Of a DNA stretch of 64,000 bases, positions 49,594 through 58,010 are shown piece after piece. The notes beneath the pieces are model-generated. The model was not told the origin of the DNA and searched no databases. It worked only from the letters and a program-made list of their open reading frames with translations. Source of the stretch: JAWVFM01 sp963771655 (GTDB taxonomy: Bacteria > Actinomycetota > Thermoleophilia > Solirubrobacterales > 70-9); contig CAVYUG010000006.1 of the NCBI GenBank assembly GCA_963771655.1, positions 1 to 64,000 on the forward strand. Direction: 5' to 3'. Each line of letters starts with the position of its first letter. Position 1 is the first letter of the stretch. The position numbers were made by a program, and so were the translations under genes.

Positions 49594-50421
49594 ATGGGAC
49601 TTCTCGACGGCAAGGCGGCGATCATCACCGGGTCCGCGCGCGGCATCGGACGCGCGACGGCGGAGCTGTTCGTCAGCGAGGGCGCCAAGGTCCTGATCAA
49701 CGACATCGACGCGGACGTGGCCGAGCAGGCGGCGGGCGAGATCCAGGGCGAGACCGCCGTTCACGCGGGCGACTTGACCACGGAGGGCGCCTGCGACGAG
49801 CTCGTGGCCAAGGCGCAGGAGGCGTTCGGCTCCGTCGACATCCTCGTCAACAACGCCGGTTACACCTGGGACGGCGTGGTCCATCGCATGACCGACGAGC
49901 AGTTCCAGGCGATGCTCGACATTCACACGATCGTCCCCTTCCGGATGATCCGCGCCGTCGCCCCCCAATGGCGCGACGCGGCGAAGGCCGAGTCGGGCGA
50001 GGGCAACGAGGTCTTCCGGAAGATCGTGAACATCACCTCGATCTCCGGCACGATGGGCAATTCCGGCCAGGCGAACTACTCGTCGGCCAAGGCGGGCGTC
50101 ACCGGCCTCACGAAGACCATCGCCAAGGAGTGGGGCCAGTTCAAGATCAACTGCAACGCGGTCGCGTTCGGGTTCGTCGAGACGCGCCTGACCCAGGCGA
50201 AGGAGGCCGGTGAGAAGATCGAGGCGGGCGGCCACGAGGTCGAGCTCGGGATCCCGGAGCAGATGCGCCAAATGGCATCGTTCACGATCCCCCTCGGCCG
50301 CCCTGCGCAGCCCTCGGAGGCGGCGGGCCCGGTCCTGTTCCTCTGCTCGCCGCTCGCGAACTACGTCCACGGCCAGATCCTCAATGTGACCGGCGGGCAG
50401 TTCGTCGGAATGATGTCCTGA
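49594..50421 (+). CDS. Short-chain dehydrogenase/reductase (FabG-like)
   Basis: A 275-residue classical SDR. The cofactor motif TGSARGIG is at residues 13-20, NNAG follows at about 89-92, and the catalytic Ser/Tyr162/Lys166 are in NITSISG and YSSAK. Members act as 3-ketoacyl-ACP/CoA reductases or hydroxysteroid dehydrogenases. Its place after the mce-SCP2-dehydrogenase genes favours a role in lipid oxidation. ATG 49594 has AAAGGAG upstream. The 173-bp gap before it contains no recognised gene. Confidence 0.92.
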   Translation: MGLLDGKAAIITGSARGIGRATAELFVSEGAKVLINDIDADVAEQAAGEIQGETAVHAGDLTTEGACDELVAKAQEAFGSVDILVNNAGYTWDGVVHRMTDEQFQAMLDIHTIVPFRMIRAVAPQWRDAAKAESGEGNEVFRKIVNITSISGTMGNSGQANYSSAKAGVTGLTKTIAKEWGQFKINCNAVAFGFVETRLTQAKEAGEKIEAGGHEVELGIPEQMRQMASFTIPLGRPAQPSEAAGPVLFLCSPLANYVHGQILNVTGGQFVGMMS

Positions 50422-50425
50422 GCCG

Positions 50426-51199
50426 CTGAGGCGAGCTCTCGCAGCGCTAGCGCTCGCCGCCGCCCTCGCGGGCTGCGGAGCGGGCGCGGGCGAGCAGGAG
50501 ACCACCGGCGCGACGTCTCACGCCGCCGGTGGGAACCGCCACCTCGTCGCCGCCGTCGGCGACTCGATCACAGCCGGATCGCCGCTGTGGGATCCGAACC
50601 CGGCCCTCCGATCGGAGCTCGGGGCGCGCCCGAATCCGAAGAGCCAGTACGAGTATTGGGCCCGGCGGGCCCTGGCGGAGGTGCGCTTCCGCAACTGCGG
50701 CATCCCGGGTGAGACGACGGCCGAGATCCGCGCTCGCCTGGCGCCCTGCGCCCGCGGCGCCGATGCGCTGATCGTTCAGGGCGGGGTGAACGACATCGCG
50801 CAGGCCCTCGGCAGCGGCCCGCAGGGCCGCGTCGTCGCCTCGGCCGCCGCCAACCTGGAGGCGATGGTCCGCCAGGGCAGGCGGCTGGGCCGGGCAGTGC
50901 TCCTCGCGAACCTACTCCCGTGGAACAACGGCCACCCGCGGGCTGACCCGGCGATCGCCGGTCTGAACCGGAGGATCAGGGAGATCGGCCGCCGCGAGCA
51001 CGTGCCCGTGCTCGACTTCCACCACACCCTCGAGCGCCCGCCGGGCTCGGGCCTCATGCGCTCCGACTTGACGATCGAGGGCGATCACCCCTCGATCGCC
51101 GGCTACGCGCTGCTCGGCCAGCGCACGGTTGCGCCGGCGCTCAAGCGGGCCTTGGCCGGCGTTCCTCGGCGGGCGGCTCGCCCGCCTCTCCGGCGATAG
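50426..51199 (+). CDS. SGNH/GDSL-family hydrolase, predicted lipoprotein
   Basis: The esterase/lipase fold is clear: GDSITAG (Ser47), GIPGETTAEI (block II-like), GGVND (Asn122) and the final GDHPSIAGY with the Asp-x-x-His pair. The N-terminus, 257 aa in all, reads LRRALAALALAAALAGCGAGAG, a lipoprotein signal with Cys17 in LAGC. It can start only at CTG 50426, because a stop precedes and no ATG/GTG/TTG occurs before the lipobox. ATG 50681 would remove the nucleophile. The 3' end overlaps the convergent SDR by 59 bp. Confidence 0.85.
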   Translation: MRRALAALALAAALAGCGAGAGEQETTGATSHAAGGNRHLVAAVGDSITAGSPLWDPNPALRSELGARPNPKSQYEYWARRALAEVRFRNCGIPGETTAEIRARLAPCARGADALIVQGGVNDIAQALGSGPQGRVVASAAANLEAMVRQGRRLGRAVLLANLLPWNNGHPRADPAIAGLNRRIREIGRREHVPVLDFHHTLERPPGSGLMRSDLTIEGDHPSIAGYALLGQRTVAPALKRALAGVPRRAARPPLRR

Positions 51200-52001
51200 C
51201 CGGCGGAGGCCACGGCCCGAACCAGTTGTCGCGCGCGCCGTCGACGGTGATCACGCAGCCCGACAGGAAGTCACCGGCCGGCGAGGCGAGGTAGGCGACC
51301 ATCCACGCCATCTCCTCCGGCGTGCCCAGGCGCCCGAGCGGGATCGTTCGCGGGACATTCGCCGTCACCTCGGGCGGGTACTTGGTGCGCAGCGTCTCGG
51401 TATCGAACTGGCCCGCCGCGATCGCGACCAGGCGGATGCCGAACCGCGCCCATTCCACCGACAGCGTGCGCGTCATGTTCTCGACCGCTGCGCGCGCGGC
51501 GCCCGAGTGCACCATGCCCGGCATCCCGTTGTGGGGCGACAGCGTGACGTTCACGACCTTGCCGGCTCCCTGAGGCACGAAGGCCTTCGTTGCCGCGGCG
51601 TGCGTCATCTGCCAGGTGCCCTGCACGTTCAGCTCGATCACGGTCCTGAACCCCTTTGGGCTGATCACCTCGGCCGGGCTCAGGAACTGCCCGCCGGCGT
51701 TGTTGACCAAGACGTCGAGCCGGCCGTGCCGCTCGAGGATCCCCTCGACGAATGCATCGACCGCATCCGCGTCGCGGATGTCGAGCGCCTCGCTCTCAGC
51801 GGCACCGCCCTCGGCACCGATCGCCTCGACGGTCTCGGCGAGGGGCTCGGCTCGCCGTCCGCACCCGACAACCGTGGCGCCCAGGCGGGCGAGCTCCAGC
51901 GCCGTGGAGCGGCCGAGGCCCGAACCGGCCCCTGAGACAGCGCAGACCCGCCCCTCGAGCAGGCCCGGGGCGAAGATACGAGAGGGTGATGGGTCCGCCA
52001 T
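51141..52001 (-). CDS. SDR family oxidoreductase, PECR-like (no YxxxK)
   Basis: A 286-residue SDR with the TGxxxGxG-type motif as SGAGSGLG (about 23-30) and NNAG. The usual Tyr-x-x-x-Lys is replaced by HSGAARAAVENMTRTLSVEW, the arrangement seen in peroxisomal trans-2-enoyl-CoA reductase (PECR)-like proteins. An enoyl-CoA reductase role in lipid metabolism is therefore plausible. ATG 52001 was chosen; the longer frame crosses the divergent gene. Pro/Arg-rich tail at the C-terminus. Confidence 0.87.
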   Translation of the reverse strand: MADPSPSRIFAPGLLEGRVCAVSGAGSGLGRSTALELARLGATVVGCGRRAEPLAETVEAIGAEGGAAESEALDIRDADAVDAFVEGILERHGRLDVLVNNAGGQFLSPAEVISPKGFRTVIELNVQGTWQMTHAAATKAFVPQGAGKVVNVTLSPHNGMPGMVHSGAARAAVENMTRTLSVEWARFGIRLVAIAAGQFDTETLRTKYPPEVTANVPRTIPLGRLGTPEEMAWMVAYLASPAGDFLSGCVITVDGARDNWFGPWPPPAIAGEAGEPPAEERRPRPA

Positions 52002-52058
52002 TGCGGTGCCCACGATATCCCCGGCTCGCCCGCCCGGCTGCTCTACGCTGACTCGCCG

Positions 52059-52967
52059 GTGAAGGTCCACGCGGAGCCAAAGCCACTCGACGAGCCTCTC
52101 GAGGGGGGTCGCGACAACGCGACCGTCGTCGTCGAGCCGTTGAGGGCCGGGGAGGTTCAGGGGCCGCGCGCGTTCTTCGAGCGAGCCGGCGGCCGCTTCG
52201 AGACGCTGAAGACGATCGGCGTCGGGACCCCGCGCTCGCAGTACTGGTGGGTGCCCTGCCCCGCCTTCGTGATCCACCACCCGGGCGTCGGAGCGATCCT
52301 CGTCGACACGGGCCTTCACCCCTCGGTGTCGTCGGACCCGGCCGAGAACCTCGGGCGCCTGGTTGCCGGCTTCGGTCACCCGCGCCTCGGGCCGGGCGAG
52401 GACGTGCCCGCACAGCTACGCGCTCGCGGCCTCGAGCCCGGCGACATCAGGGTCGTGGTGATGACCCACCTGCACTTCGACCACGCCTCGGGGATGTCCG
52501 AGTTCCCGGGCTCCACCTTCATCGTCACCGCGGCGGAGTGGGAGGCGGCGACAACGGATGCCCGCCCGATCCTCCGCGGCTACAGGCCCGTGCACTACGA
52601 CTATGTCTTCGACTACCGGACCGTGGCATTCGAGGGCGACAGCGTCGCCTCGTACGCGAGCTTCGGGGTCACCGTCGACCTCTTCGGCGACGGCAGCGTC
52701 CGCCTCGCGTCGACGCCGGGGCACTCGGCCGGCCACCAGAGCGTCATCTGCAAGCTCCGCGACCGCGACCTCGTGATCGCGGGCGACGCCATCTACACGT
52801 ACGCCCAGCTCGAGGGCGCACCGGAGCCACCGCGGCCCCTCGATCGGCGGCTGTGGCGCCGCTCGCTCCAGGAGCTCAAGCTCTTCCACTCCCAGTACCC
52901 CCAGGCGGTCATCGTGCCCGGCCACGACCCCGAGCACTGGCCGACCCTCGAAAAGCGATACGAATAG
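52059..52967 (+). CDS. MBL-fold hydrolase, N-acyl-homoserine lactonase-like
   Basis: A 302-residue metallo-beta-lactamase fold protein with the dinuclear zinc motif His137-x-His139-x-Asp141-His142 (THLHFDHASGM), then STPGHSAGHQS and AGDAIYTYAQ, and the C-terminal VPGHDPEHW. The overall pattern resembles AiiA/AttM-type quorum-quenching lactonases, but other lactones or esters are possible substrates. The start is GTG 52059, 57 nt from the divergent SDR. Confidence 0.88.
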   Translation: MKVHAEPKPLDEPLEGGRDNATVVVEPLRAGEVQGPRAFFERAGGRFETLKTIGVGTPRSQYWWVPCPAFVIHHPGVGAILVDTGLHPSVSSDPAENLGRLVAGFGHPRLGPGEDVPAQLRARGLEPGDIRVVVMTHLHFDHASGMSEFPGSTFIVTAAEWEAATTDARPILRGYRPVHYDYVFDYRTVAFEGDSVASYASFGVTVDLFGDGSVRLASTPGHSAGHQSVICKLRDRDLVIAGDAIYTYAQLEGAPEPPRPLDRRLWRRSLQELKLFHSQYPQAVIVPGHDPEHWPTLEKRYE

Positions 52968-52971
52968 GCCC

Positions 52972-53493
52972 ATGCTCCACCTCGCAACCAGCTTCTACGA
53001 GCCGAACCACCTGACGTTCTACAACGTCATTCTCTTCGTCCACGTCTCCGCGGCGGTCATCGCGTTCGGAGGCACCTTCGGCTACGGAATCGTCGGCGCG
53101 ATCCTCTCGCGGCCCGGCCAGGCGCGGAACGCGCCGTTCTGGCACCGCGTCCAGCACGAGCTCGGCAACAAGCTCATCACGCCGGGGGCGCTCGTGCTCC
53201 TCGTCGCCGGGATCTACCTGGCGGCGGCCGGCAACTTCGGCTTCGGCGACGTCTTCGTGACCATCGGGTTCATCATCGTCATCGCCCTGCTCGGCCTCGG
53301 CCACGCCTTCTTCGCCCCGACCGAGCTCCGCGCCGCGGCGGTGGCCGACCGCGACATCAAGGCGTCGGGCGACGGCGAGGTGACGCTCAGCGCCGAGTAT
53401 CAGGCTCTCGCGAAGCGGCTTGCGGCGGTCGGCATGGCCTCCGGCCTTCTCATCCTCGCCGCCCTCTTCGTGATGGTCATCAAGCCGCTTTAG
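52972..53493 (+). CDS. DUF2269-like integral membrane protein
   Basis: A 173-residue protein with four hydrophobic helices (FYNVILFVHVSAAVIAFGGTFGYGIVGAIL, LITPGALVLLVAGIYLAAAG, VFVTIGFIIVIALLGLGHAFFA, MASGLLILAALFVMVI). Conserved His residues early in TM1 and the Gly-rich turn resemble DUF2269. Function is unknown. ATG 52972 is 4 nt after the lactonase-like gene, so both are likely on one transcript. Confidence 0.75.
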   Translation: MLHLATSFYEPNHLTFYNVILFVHVSAAVIAFGGTFGYGIVGAILSRPGQARNAPFWHRVQHELGNKLITPGALVLLVAGIYLAAAGNFGFGDVFVTIGFIIVIALLGLGHAFFAPTELRAAAVADRDIKASGDGEVTLSAEYQALAKRLAAVGMASGLLILAALFVMVIKPL

Positions 53494-53521
53494 CCACGGC
53501 CGAGCGTTCCGCCGGGGGCCG

Positions 53522-54307
53522 TTACCGAGGCTGACCGGCGGGGAGGTTCGTCTCCGCCCGCGCGGCGACACCCTCGCGGAGCGCCTTCGCGACCCCGCGG
53601 CGGCCATTCTCGTCGAGCGCGACGTACATCTCGCGCACGCGGTCGAAGATCTGGTTCGCGGCCTCGAGCTGCTGCTCGCGGCTCGGGTTGGCGACGACGT
53701 CGAACGTGATCGGCTCGGCGTACTGCACGGTGACCTTCGGAAAGCGAAGCTTCCGCCACTTGCGGATACCAAGTGAGCCGTGGATCGCGACCGGCACGAC
53801 CGGGACCCCCGATTCAAGCGCCATCCGGCCGACACCGGGCTTGGCGTCTCCGAGCCGCCCCGTGCGTGAACGGCCGCCCTCGGCGTAGATGAGGACGCAG
53901 CCGCCGCGCTCCAGGATCGAGTAGGTGGTCTTGAACGTCTCCTCGTCGTGGTGGCCGCGGCGGACCGGGAAGACGCCGCCGACGCGGAAGATGTACGTCA
54001 GGATCGTGTTCTTGCCGAAGAGCTGCGACTTCGCCATGAAGCGGATCCGGCGGCGAAGGTAGACGCCGGCGATGAAGTGGTCGAAGTTGGAGAAGTGGTT
54101 GGGCGCGAGGATCACCGGCCCGGTCTCCGGGACGTTGGTCGGCGCGATCGGCCAGGTGCGGTAGAAGGCGAGCGCGATCGGCGTCACGATGACGCGGACG
54201 AGGTCGTACACCCAGCCGGCGCCGTGGGTTCGGGCCCAGGCGTGGAAGCGGTCGAAGTACTCCGCCGGTCGGGGGTCCTTGTAGACCTGTGGCTTGATGT
54301 CGGCCAT
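53522..54307 (-). CDS. 1-acyl-sn-glycerol-3-phosphate acyltransferase (PlsC-like)
   Basis: A 261-residue acyltransferase of glycerophospholipid synthesis. The catalytic motif His71-x4-Asp76 is in NHFSNFD, with GGVFPVRRG, the substrate motif YAEGGRSRTG and VPVAIHGS following. A hydrophobic stretch (YDLVRVIVTPIALAFY) probably binds it to the membrane. ATG 54307. It follows glycerol kinase on the same strand, and together they form and acylate glycerol phosphate, although a terminator-like hairpin lies between them. Confidence 0.92.
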   Translation of the reverse strand: MADIKPQVYKDPRPAEYFDRFHAWARTHGAGWVYDLVRVIVTPIALAFYRTWPIAPTNVPETGPVILAPNHFSNFDHFIAGVYLRRRIRFMAKSQLFGKNTILTYIFRVGGVFPVRRGHHDEETFKTTYSILERGGCVLIYAEGGRSRTGRLGDAKPGVGRMALESGVPVVPVAIHGSLGIRKWRKLRFPKVTVQYAEPITFDVVANPSREQQLEAANQIFDRVREMYVALDENGRRGVAKALREGVAARAETNLPAGQPR

Positions 54308-54342
54308 GGCGAGCGAGAGCCGTGGTTCGGCCCTGAGATTCC

Positions 54343-54367
54343 TAACCCCCGAGAAGCCGGGGGGTTA
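54343..54367 (-). terminator. Hairpin between glpK and plsC-like gene
   Basis: TAACCCCC (54343-54350) pairs with GGGGGTTA (54360-54367) across a 9-nt loop, just beyond the glpK stop on the minus strand. There is no long U-tract, so partial read-through is possible. Confidence 0.5.
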
Positions 54368-54371
54368 CTCC

Positions 54372-55826
54372 CTATTCGTCGATCGCCCAGCCGCGCGAGC
54401 GCGCCAGCGCGCGGCGCCATCCGGCGAGGAGCGTCTCGGCCTCGTCGCGGCCCATCCGCGGCTCGTATCGAGCCGCCTCGCGCCAGCGCGATGCGACCTC
54501 CTCGAGCGTCCAGGTCCCGGCGCCGATGCCGGCCAGGTAGGCGGCGCCCTGCGCGGTGGTCTCGGCGACGTCGGGCACGATCACCGGCGCGCCGAGGACG
54601 TCGGCCTGGAACTGCATCAGCCAGCCGTTGAGCGCGGCGCCGCCGTCGGCTCGGAGCTCGGCGAGCTGCTCGCCCGACGCGCTCTCCTGCGCCCGCACCG
54701 CGTCGACCGTCTGGTAGGCGATCGCCTCGAGCGCCGCCCGCGCCAGATGAGCGCGGCCGGAGCCGCGCGTGAGGCCGACGATCGTCCCGCGCGCGTAGGG
54801 GTCCCAGTGCGGCGAGCCGAGGCCGGTGAGGGCCGGGACGAAGTACACGCCGTCGTTCCCCTCGAGCGAGGCCGCGAGCGCCTCGGTCTCAGCCGCCTCC
54901 TCGATGATCCCGAGGCCGTCGCGCAGCCATTGCACGGCGGCGCCGGTGACGAAGATCGACGCCTCGAGCGCGTAGTCGGCATGCTCGCCGAGGCCCCAGG
55001 CAACGGTCGCGAGCAGGCCCGCGCCTGGGTCCGCCGCCTCCGGGCCGGTGTTGAGCAGGACGAAGCTCCCGGTCCCGTAGGTGTTCTTCGCCATGCCCGG
55101 CTGGTGGCATGCCTGCCCGAAGAGGGCGGCTTGCTGGTCGCCGGCGACGCCCGCCACAGGCACCTCTCCCCCGAACACATCGGTGGTGCCGTAGATCTCA
55201 GCCGAGCCCGCCGGCTCGGGCAGCGATCCCGGGTCGACCCCGAGCATTTCGCAGAGCTCGCCGTCCCATGCCAGGTGGTGGATGTCGAACAGCATCGTCC
55301 GCGACGCGTTCGAGAGGTCGGTCACGTGCCGGCCGGTGAGCTTGTAGACGAGCCAGGAGTCGATCGTGCCGAACCTCGCGCCTCGAGCGGCCTCGACGTT
55401 TCGCAAGAGCCACTCGACCTTGGTCCCTGAGAAGTAGGCGTCGATCACGAGCCCGGTCCGGTGACGCACGAGGTCCTCGTAGCCGGCCTCGCGAAGCTCG
55501 TCGCACCGCGCCGCAGTGCGGCGGTCCTGCCAGACGAGGGCGTTGTGGACGGGCTCGCCGGTGCCCGGATCCCAGGCGACGACGGTCTCGCGCTGGTTTG
55601 TGATCCCGATCGCATCGAGCTCGGCGCCGCGCGTCGCCGCCGCCGCGAGCGCCTCCTCGGCCACGCGCCTCGTCACATCCCAGATCTCATTCGGGTCGTG
55701 CTCCACCCAGCCGGGACGCGGGAAGTGCTGCTGGAGCTCGCTGTACGCGCGGCCGACGATGCGGGCCTCGGAGTCGAAGACGAGGCACGTCGTGCCGGTC
55801 GTCCCCTGATCGATCGCCAGGATCAC
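54372..55826 (-). CDS. glpK: Glycerol kinase
   Basis: Phosphorylates glycerol to sn-glycerol 3-phosphate. It is 484 aa with the FGGY-kinase ATP site at the N-terminus (ILAIDQGTTGTTCLVFD), the family region GITNQRETVVAWDPGTGEPVHNALVWQDRRT and DAYFSGTKVEWLL, and GVAGDQQAALFGQACHQPGMAKNTYGTGSF. The start is GTG 55826; ATG 55874 would overlap the upstream glycosyltransferase gene and adds non-homologous residues. Confidence 0.95.
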   Translation of the reverse strand: MILAIDQGTTGTTCLVFDSEARIVGRAYSELQQHFPRPGWVEHDPNEIWDVTRRVAEEALAAAATRGAELDAIGITNQRETVVAWDPGTGEPVHNALVWQDRRTAARCDELREAGYEDLVRHRTGLVIDAYFSGTKVEWLLRNVEAARGARFGTIDSWLVYKLTGRHVTDLSNASRTMLFDIHHLAWDGELCEMLGVDPGSLPEPAGSAEIYGTTDVFGGEVPVAGVAGDQQAALFGQACHQPGMAKNTYGTGSFVLLNTGPEAADPGAGLLATVAWGLGEHADYALEASIFVTGAAVQWLRDGLGIIEEAAETEALAASLEGNDGVYFVPALTGLGSPHWDPYARGTIVGLTRGSGRAHLARAALEAIAYQTVDAVRAQESASGEQLAELRADGGAALNGWLMQFQADVLGAPVIVPDVAETTAQGAAYLAGIGAGTWTLEEVASRWREAARYEPRMGRDEAETLLAGWRRALARSRGWAIDE

Positions 55827-55839
55827 GGTCGCGCGCAGG

Positions 55840-56529
55840 CTATCCGCGCCTCGTTCGATACGCGCGGTACGCATCGAGGAGCTGGCGGCCGCGGTGGGCG
55901 AAGCCGGCGGGAGTGCGGCCGGTCGCGCGGTGCGCCAGATCGAGATCGATCTCGGCGATGCGGTAGCCCGCGCGCGCAGCGTCGATGGTCATGCCGGTCT
56001 CGAGCCCGAAGCCGCCGGCCAGCGGCAGCAGCGCCCGCAAGGCCTCGGCGCGCATGGCGCGCTGGCCCGAGAGCGGCGCCCGCGGACGGAAGCCCGAGCG
56101 CCTGGAGATCGCCCATCGCGCGAAGCCGACGGCCAGGCCGAGGCCGCCTCCCACGCGCGAGCGGAATGCGGCAATGGCGAGATCACAACGCCGGTCGCTC
56201 ACCGCGTCGACCAGCGCCACGAGCTCGCTCGCGGACGGCCCGAGGTCCGCGTCGCAGAGCAGGACGAGGTCCGGGCGAGGATCGGCGCCGAGGGCCGCCT
56301 CCGCGGCCGCGGTCACATTCGCCCCCTTGCCGTGCGGCCGTCTGCGCGTCACGAGCTGGGCGCCGCCCCCGATCGCGACCTCCGCCGTGCCATCCGTGGA
56401 GGCGTCGTCGGCCACCCAGATCGTCGCTGAGGGAAGGGCACCCTCCAGCGCGGAGAGCGTGGCGCCCAGCCGATCGGCCTCGTTGCGGGCGGCGACGATG
56501 ACCGCGACGCTGGCTCGTTCCGGGGTCAA
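55840..56529 (-). CDS. Glycosyltransferase family 2 protein
   Basis: A 229-residue GT-A fold transferase. The nucleotide-sugar-binding N-terminus VAVIVAARNEADRLGATLSAL and WVADDASTDGTAEVA is followed by the metal-binding LLCDADLG (DxD) and SGFRPRAPLSGQRAMRAEAL. No membrane segment is clear. Donor and acceptor are unknown. ATG 56529; the glpK gene follows 13 nt downstream. Confidence 0.88.
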   Translation of the reverse strand: MTPERASVAVIVAARNEADRLGATLSALEGALPSATIWVADDASTDGTAEVAIGGGAQLVTRRRPHGKGANVTAAAEAALGADPRPDLVLLCDADLGPSASELVALVDAVSDRRCDLAIAAFRSRVGGGLGLAVGFARWAISRRSGFRPRAPLSGQRAMRAEALRALLPLAGGFGLETGMTIDAARAGYRIAEIDLDLAHRATGRTPAGFAHRGRQLLDAYRAYRTRRG

Positions 56530-56553
56530 GGGCGGCTATTGTGCCGCGCGGTC

Positions 56554-56766
56554 GTGGCCGACGTAGAAGCGCATATCACGGGCACGGTTTGGAAGATCGA
56601 GGTCGGGGTCGGTGACGAGGTCGACGAGGGCGACACGGTCGCCATCCTCGAGTCGATGAAGATGGAGATGCCGGTCGAGGCCGAGGACGCCGGCATCGTG
56701 AAGGAGGTCCGCTGCGAGGAGGGCCAATCGGTGCAAGAGGGCGACGTGCTCGTCGTCCTCGACTAG
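56554..56766 (+). CDS. Biotinyl/lipoyl-attachment domain protein (BCCP-like)
   Basis: A 70-residue free-standing biotin carrier domain. The biotinylated residue is Lys36 in ESMKMEMPV; the half-barrel VEAHITGTVWKIEVGVGDEVDEGDTVAILESMKM...VKEVRCEEGQSVQEGDVLVVLD is complete. It would serve an acyl-CoA carboxylase encoded elsewhere. The start is taken as GTG 56554; GTG 56539 adds five residues. The following crotonase begins with no gap. Confidence 0.9.
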   Translation: MADVEAHITGTVWKIEVGVGDEVDEGDTVAILESMKMEMPVEAEDAGIVKEVRCEEGQSVQEGDVLVVLD

Positions 56767-57582
56767 GTGCCTGAGGCCGAGCAGTCGCTCGCCGGCGGCA
56801 AGCTTCTCCTCGACTTTCCAGCTGAGGCCGTTGCTCGCCTCACGATCTCGAACTCCGAGCGCCGCAACGCGCTCGACCACGACATCCTCGGCGCGCTGGC
56901 CGAGGCACTGCCGTTGCTCGGCGAAGGGATCGAGCACCGCTGCCTGGTCATCACCGGCGCGGCACCGGTCTTCTCGGCGGGCTACGACATCGCGGGGATC
57001 CCGGACTCGAGCTTCGAGGCCGACGCGGAGGCGCTCGTGGCACATCCCTTCCACGCCGCGATGGAGGCCGTGACCGCGCATCGGTATCCAACCGTGGCGG
57101 CCGTCAACGGGCACTGCCTCGGCGGTGGCCTCGAGCTTGCCGTCCGTTGCGACCTGCGGATCGCGTCGACCGAGGCAAAGCTCGGGATGCCCCCCGCGAA
57201 GCTGGGCCTCATCTACGGGCACACCGGCCTCGAGCGGTTCATCGAGGTGGTGGGCGTCGCCCGCACGCGTGAGCTGTTCCTCGTCGGCCGCAACTACGAC
57301 GGCGGTGCGGCGGAGCGAATGGGCCTCGTCAACGAGGCCGTCGCGTCGGACGAGGTCGGGCCCCGTGCGCTCGAGCTGGCCGCCGAGATCGCGGCGAACG
57401 CGCCGATTTCCATGCGCGGCAACAAGCGCGCGATCGAGACGCTGGCGCGCAACCCCGTGTTGAGCGCCGAGCAGGAGCGCGAGCTCGTGGAGTTGCGCCG
57501 CTCCTGCTTCGCCTCCGAGGACTTTCGCGAGGGGATCAGGGCATTCGCGGAGAAGCGCAAGCCGCGCTGGACCGGCCGCTGA
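56767..57582 (+). CDS. Enoyl-CoA hydratase/isomerase family protein
   Basis: A 271-residue intact crotonase. The CoA/oxyanion-hole regions are FSAGYDIAGIP and NGHCLGGGLELAVRCDLRIAS, with KLGMPPAKLGLIYGHTGLERF following. The second catalytic Glu position is occupied by a non-standard segment, so the reaction (hydration, isomerisation, decarboxylation) is uncertain. The start is GTG 56767, immediately after the BCCP-like stop, indicating an operon for acyl-CoA metabolism. Confidence 0.92.
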   Translation: MPEAEQSLAGGKLLLDFPAEAVARLTISNSERRNALDHDILGALAEALPLLGEGIEHRCLVITGAAPVFSAGYDIAGIPDSSFEADAEALVAHPFHAAMEAVTAHRYPTVAAVNGHCLGGGLELAVRCDLRIASTEAKLGMPPAKLGLIYGHTGLERFIEVVGVARTRELFLVGRNYDGGAAERMGLVNEAVASDEVGPRALELAAEIAANAPISMRGNKRAIETLARNPVLSAEQERELVELRRSCFASEDFREGIRAFAEKRKPRWTGR

Positions 57583-57591
57583 GCTCCCGCG

Positions 57592-57623
57592 TTTGAACGT
57601 TTCGGGCGTCGCCCCTGTAAGAC
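57592..57623 (+). promoter_or_regulatory. Promoter-like motif of cupredoxin gene 2
   Basis: TTTGAAC (57592-57598), 19 nt, then TAAGAC (57618-57623), matching in sequence and spacing the motif before the first cupredoxin gene. It ends at or 6 nt before the candidate ATGs (57624, 57630), again implying a leaderless transcript. Confidence 0.5.
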
Positions 57624-57992
57624 ATGTCCATGAGAACGATTTACAAGGCACGGATCACAGTCGGGATCGCGGTCCTCGCGGCCGCGGCGCTAACGGTGCT
57701 TGCGGTAGCGGGCGGCGCGGGTGCGGCGGCGGCACCGGATGCGAAGAAGCAGGCCGGGGTCACGATCAAGAACTTCGCCTACCACAAGAAGACGTTGAGG
57801 GTCGCGAAGGGCACGAAGGTCGTGTTCCGGAACAAGGACGCAAGCACCCACACCGCGACGAAGAGGGGCGTCTTCAACACGGGCAAGATCAAGCACAACA
57901 AGGCGAAGGCAGTCGTCTTCAAGCACAAGGGCACCTTCCGCTACATCTGCACGCTCCATCCCTTCATGAAGGGGAAGGTCGTCGTCGGCTGA
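57624..57992 (+). CDS. Secreted cupredoxin-domain protein
   Basis: A 122-residue exported blue-copper-like protein. Signal peptide at about 1-37. The single plastocyanin-like domain has His76 (THTAT) and Cys109/His112/Met115 (YICTLHPFMKG) as type 1 copper ligands. It is Lys-rich and small, so a soluble electron carrier or copper sequestration role is likely. Starts are ATG 57624 or ATG 57630; the promoter-like motif would make the latter leaderless. Confidence 0.9.
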   Translation: MSMRTIYKARITVGIAVLAAAALTVLAVAGGAGAAAAPDAKKQAGVTIKNFAYHKKTLRVAKGTKVVFRNKDASTHTATKRGVFNTGKIKHNKAKAVVFKHKGTFRYICTLHPFMKGKVVVG

Positions 57993-58010
57993 GGCGGCGC
58001 CCGTGCTCCG

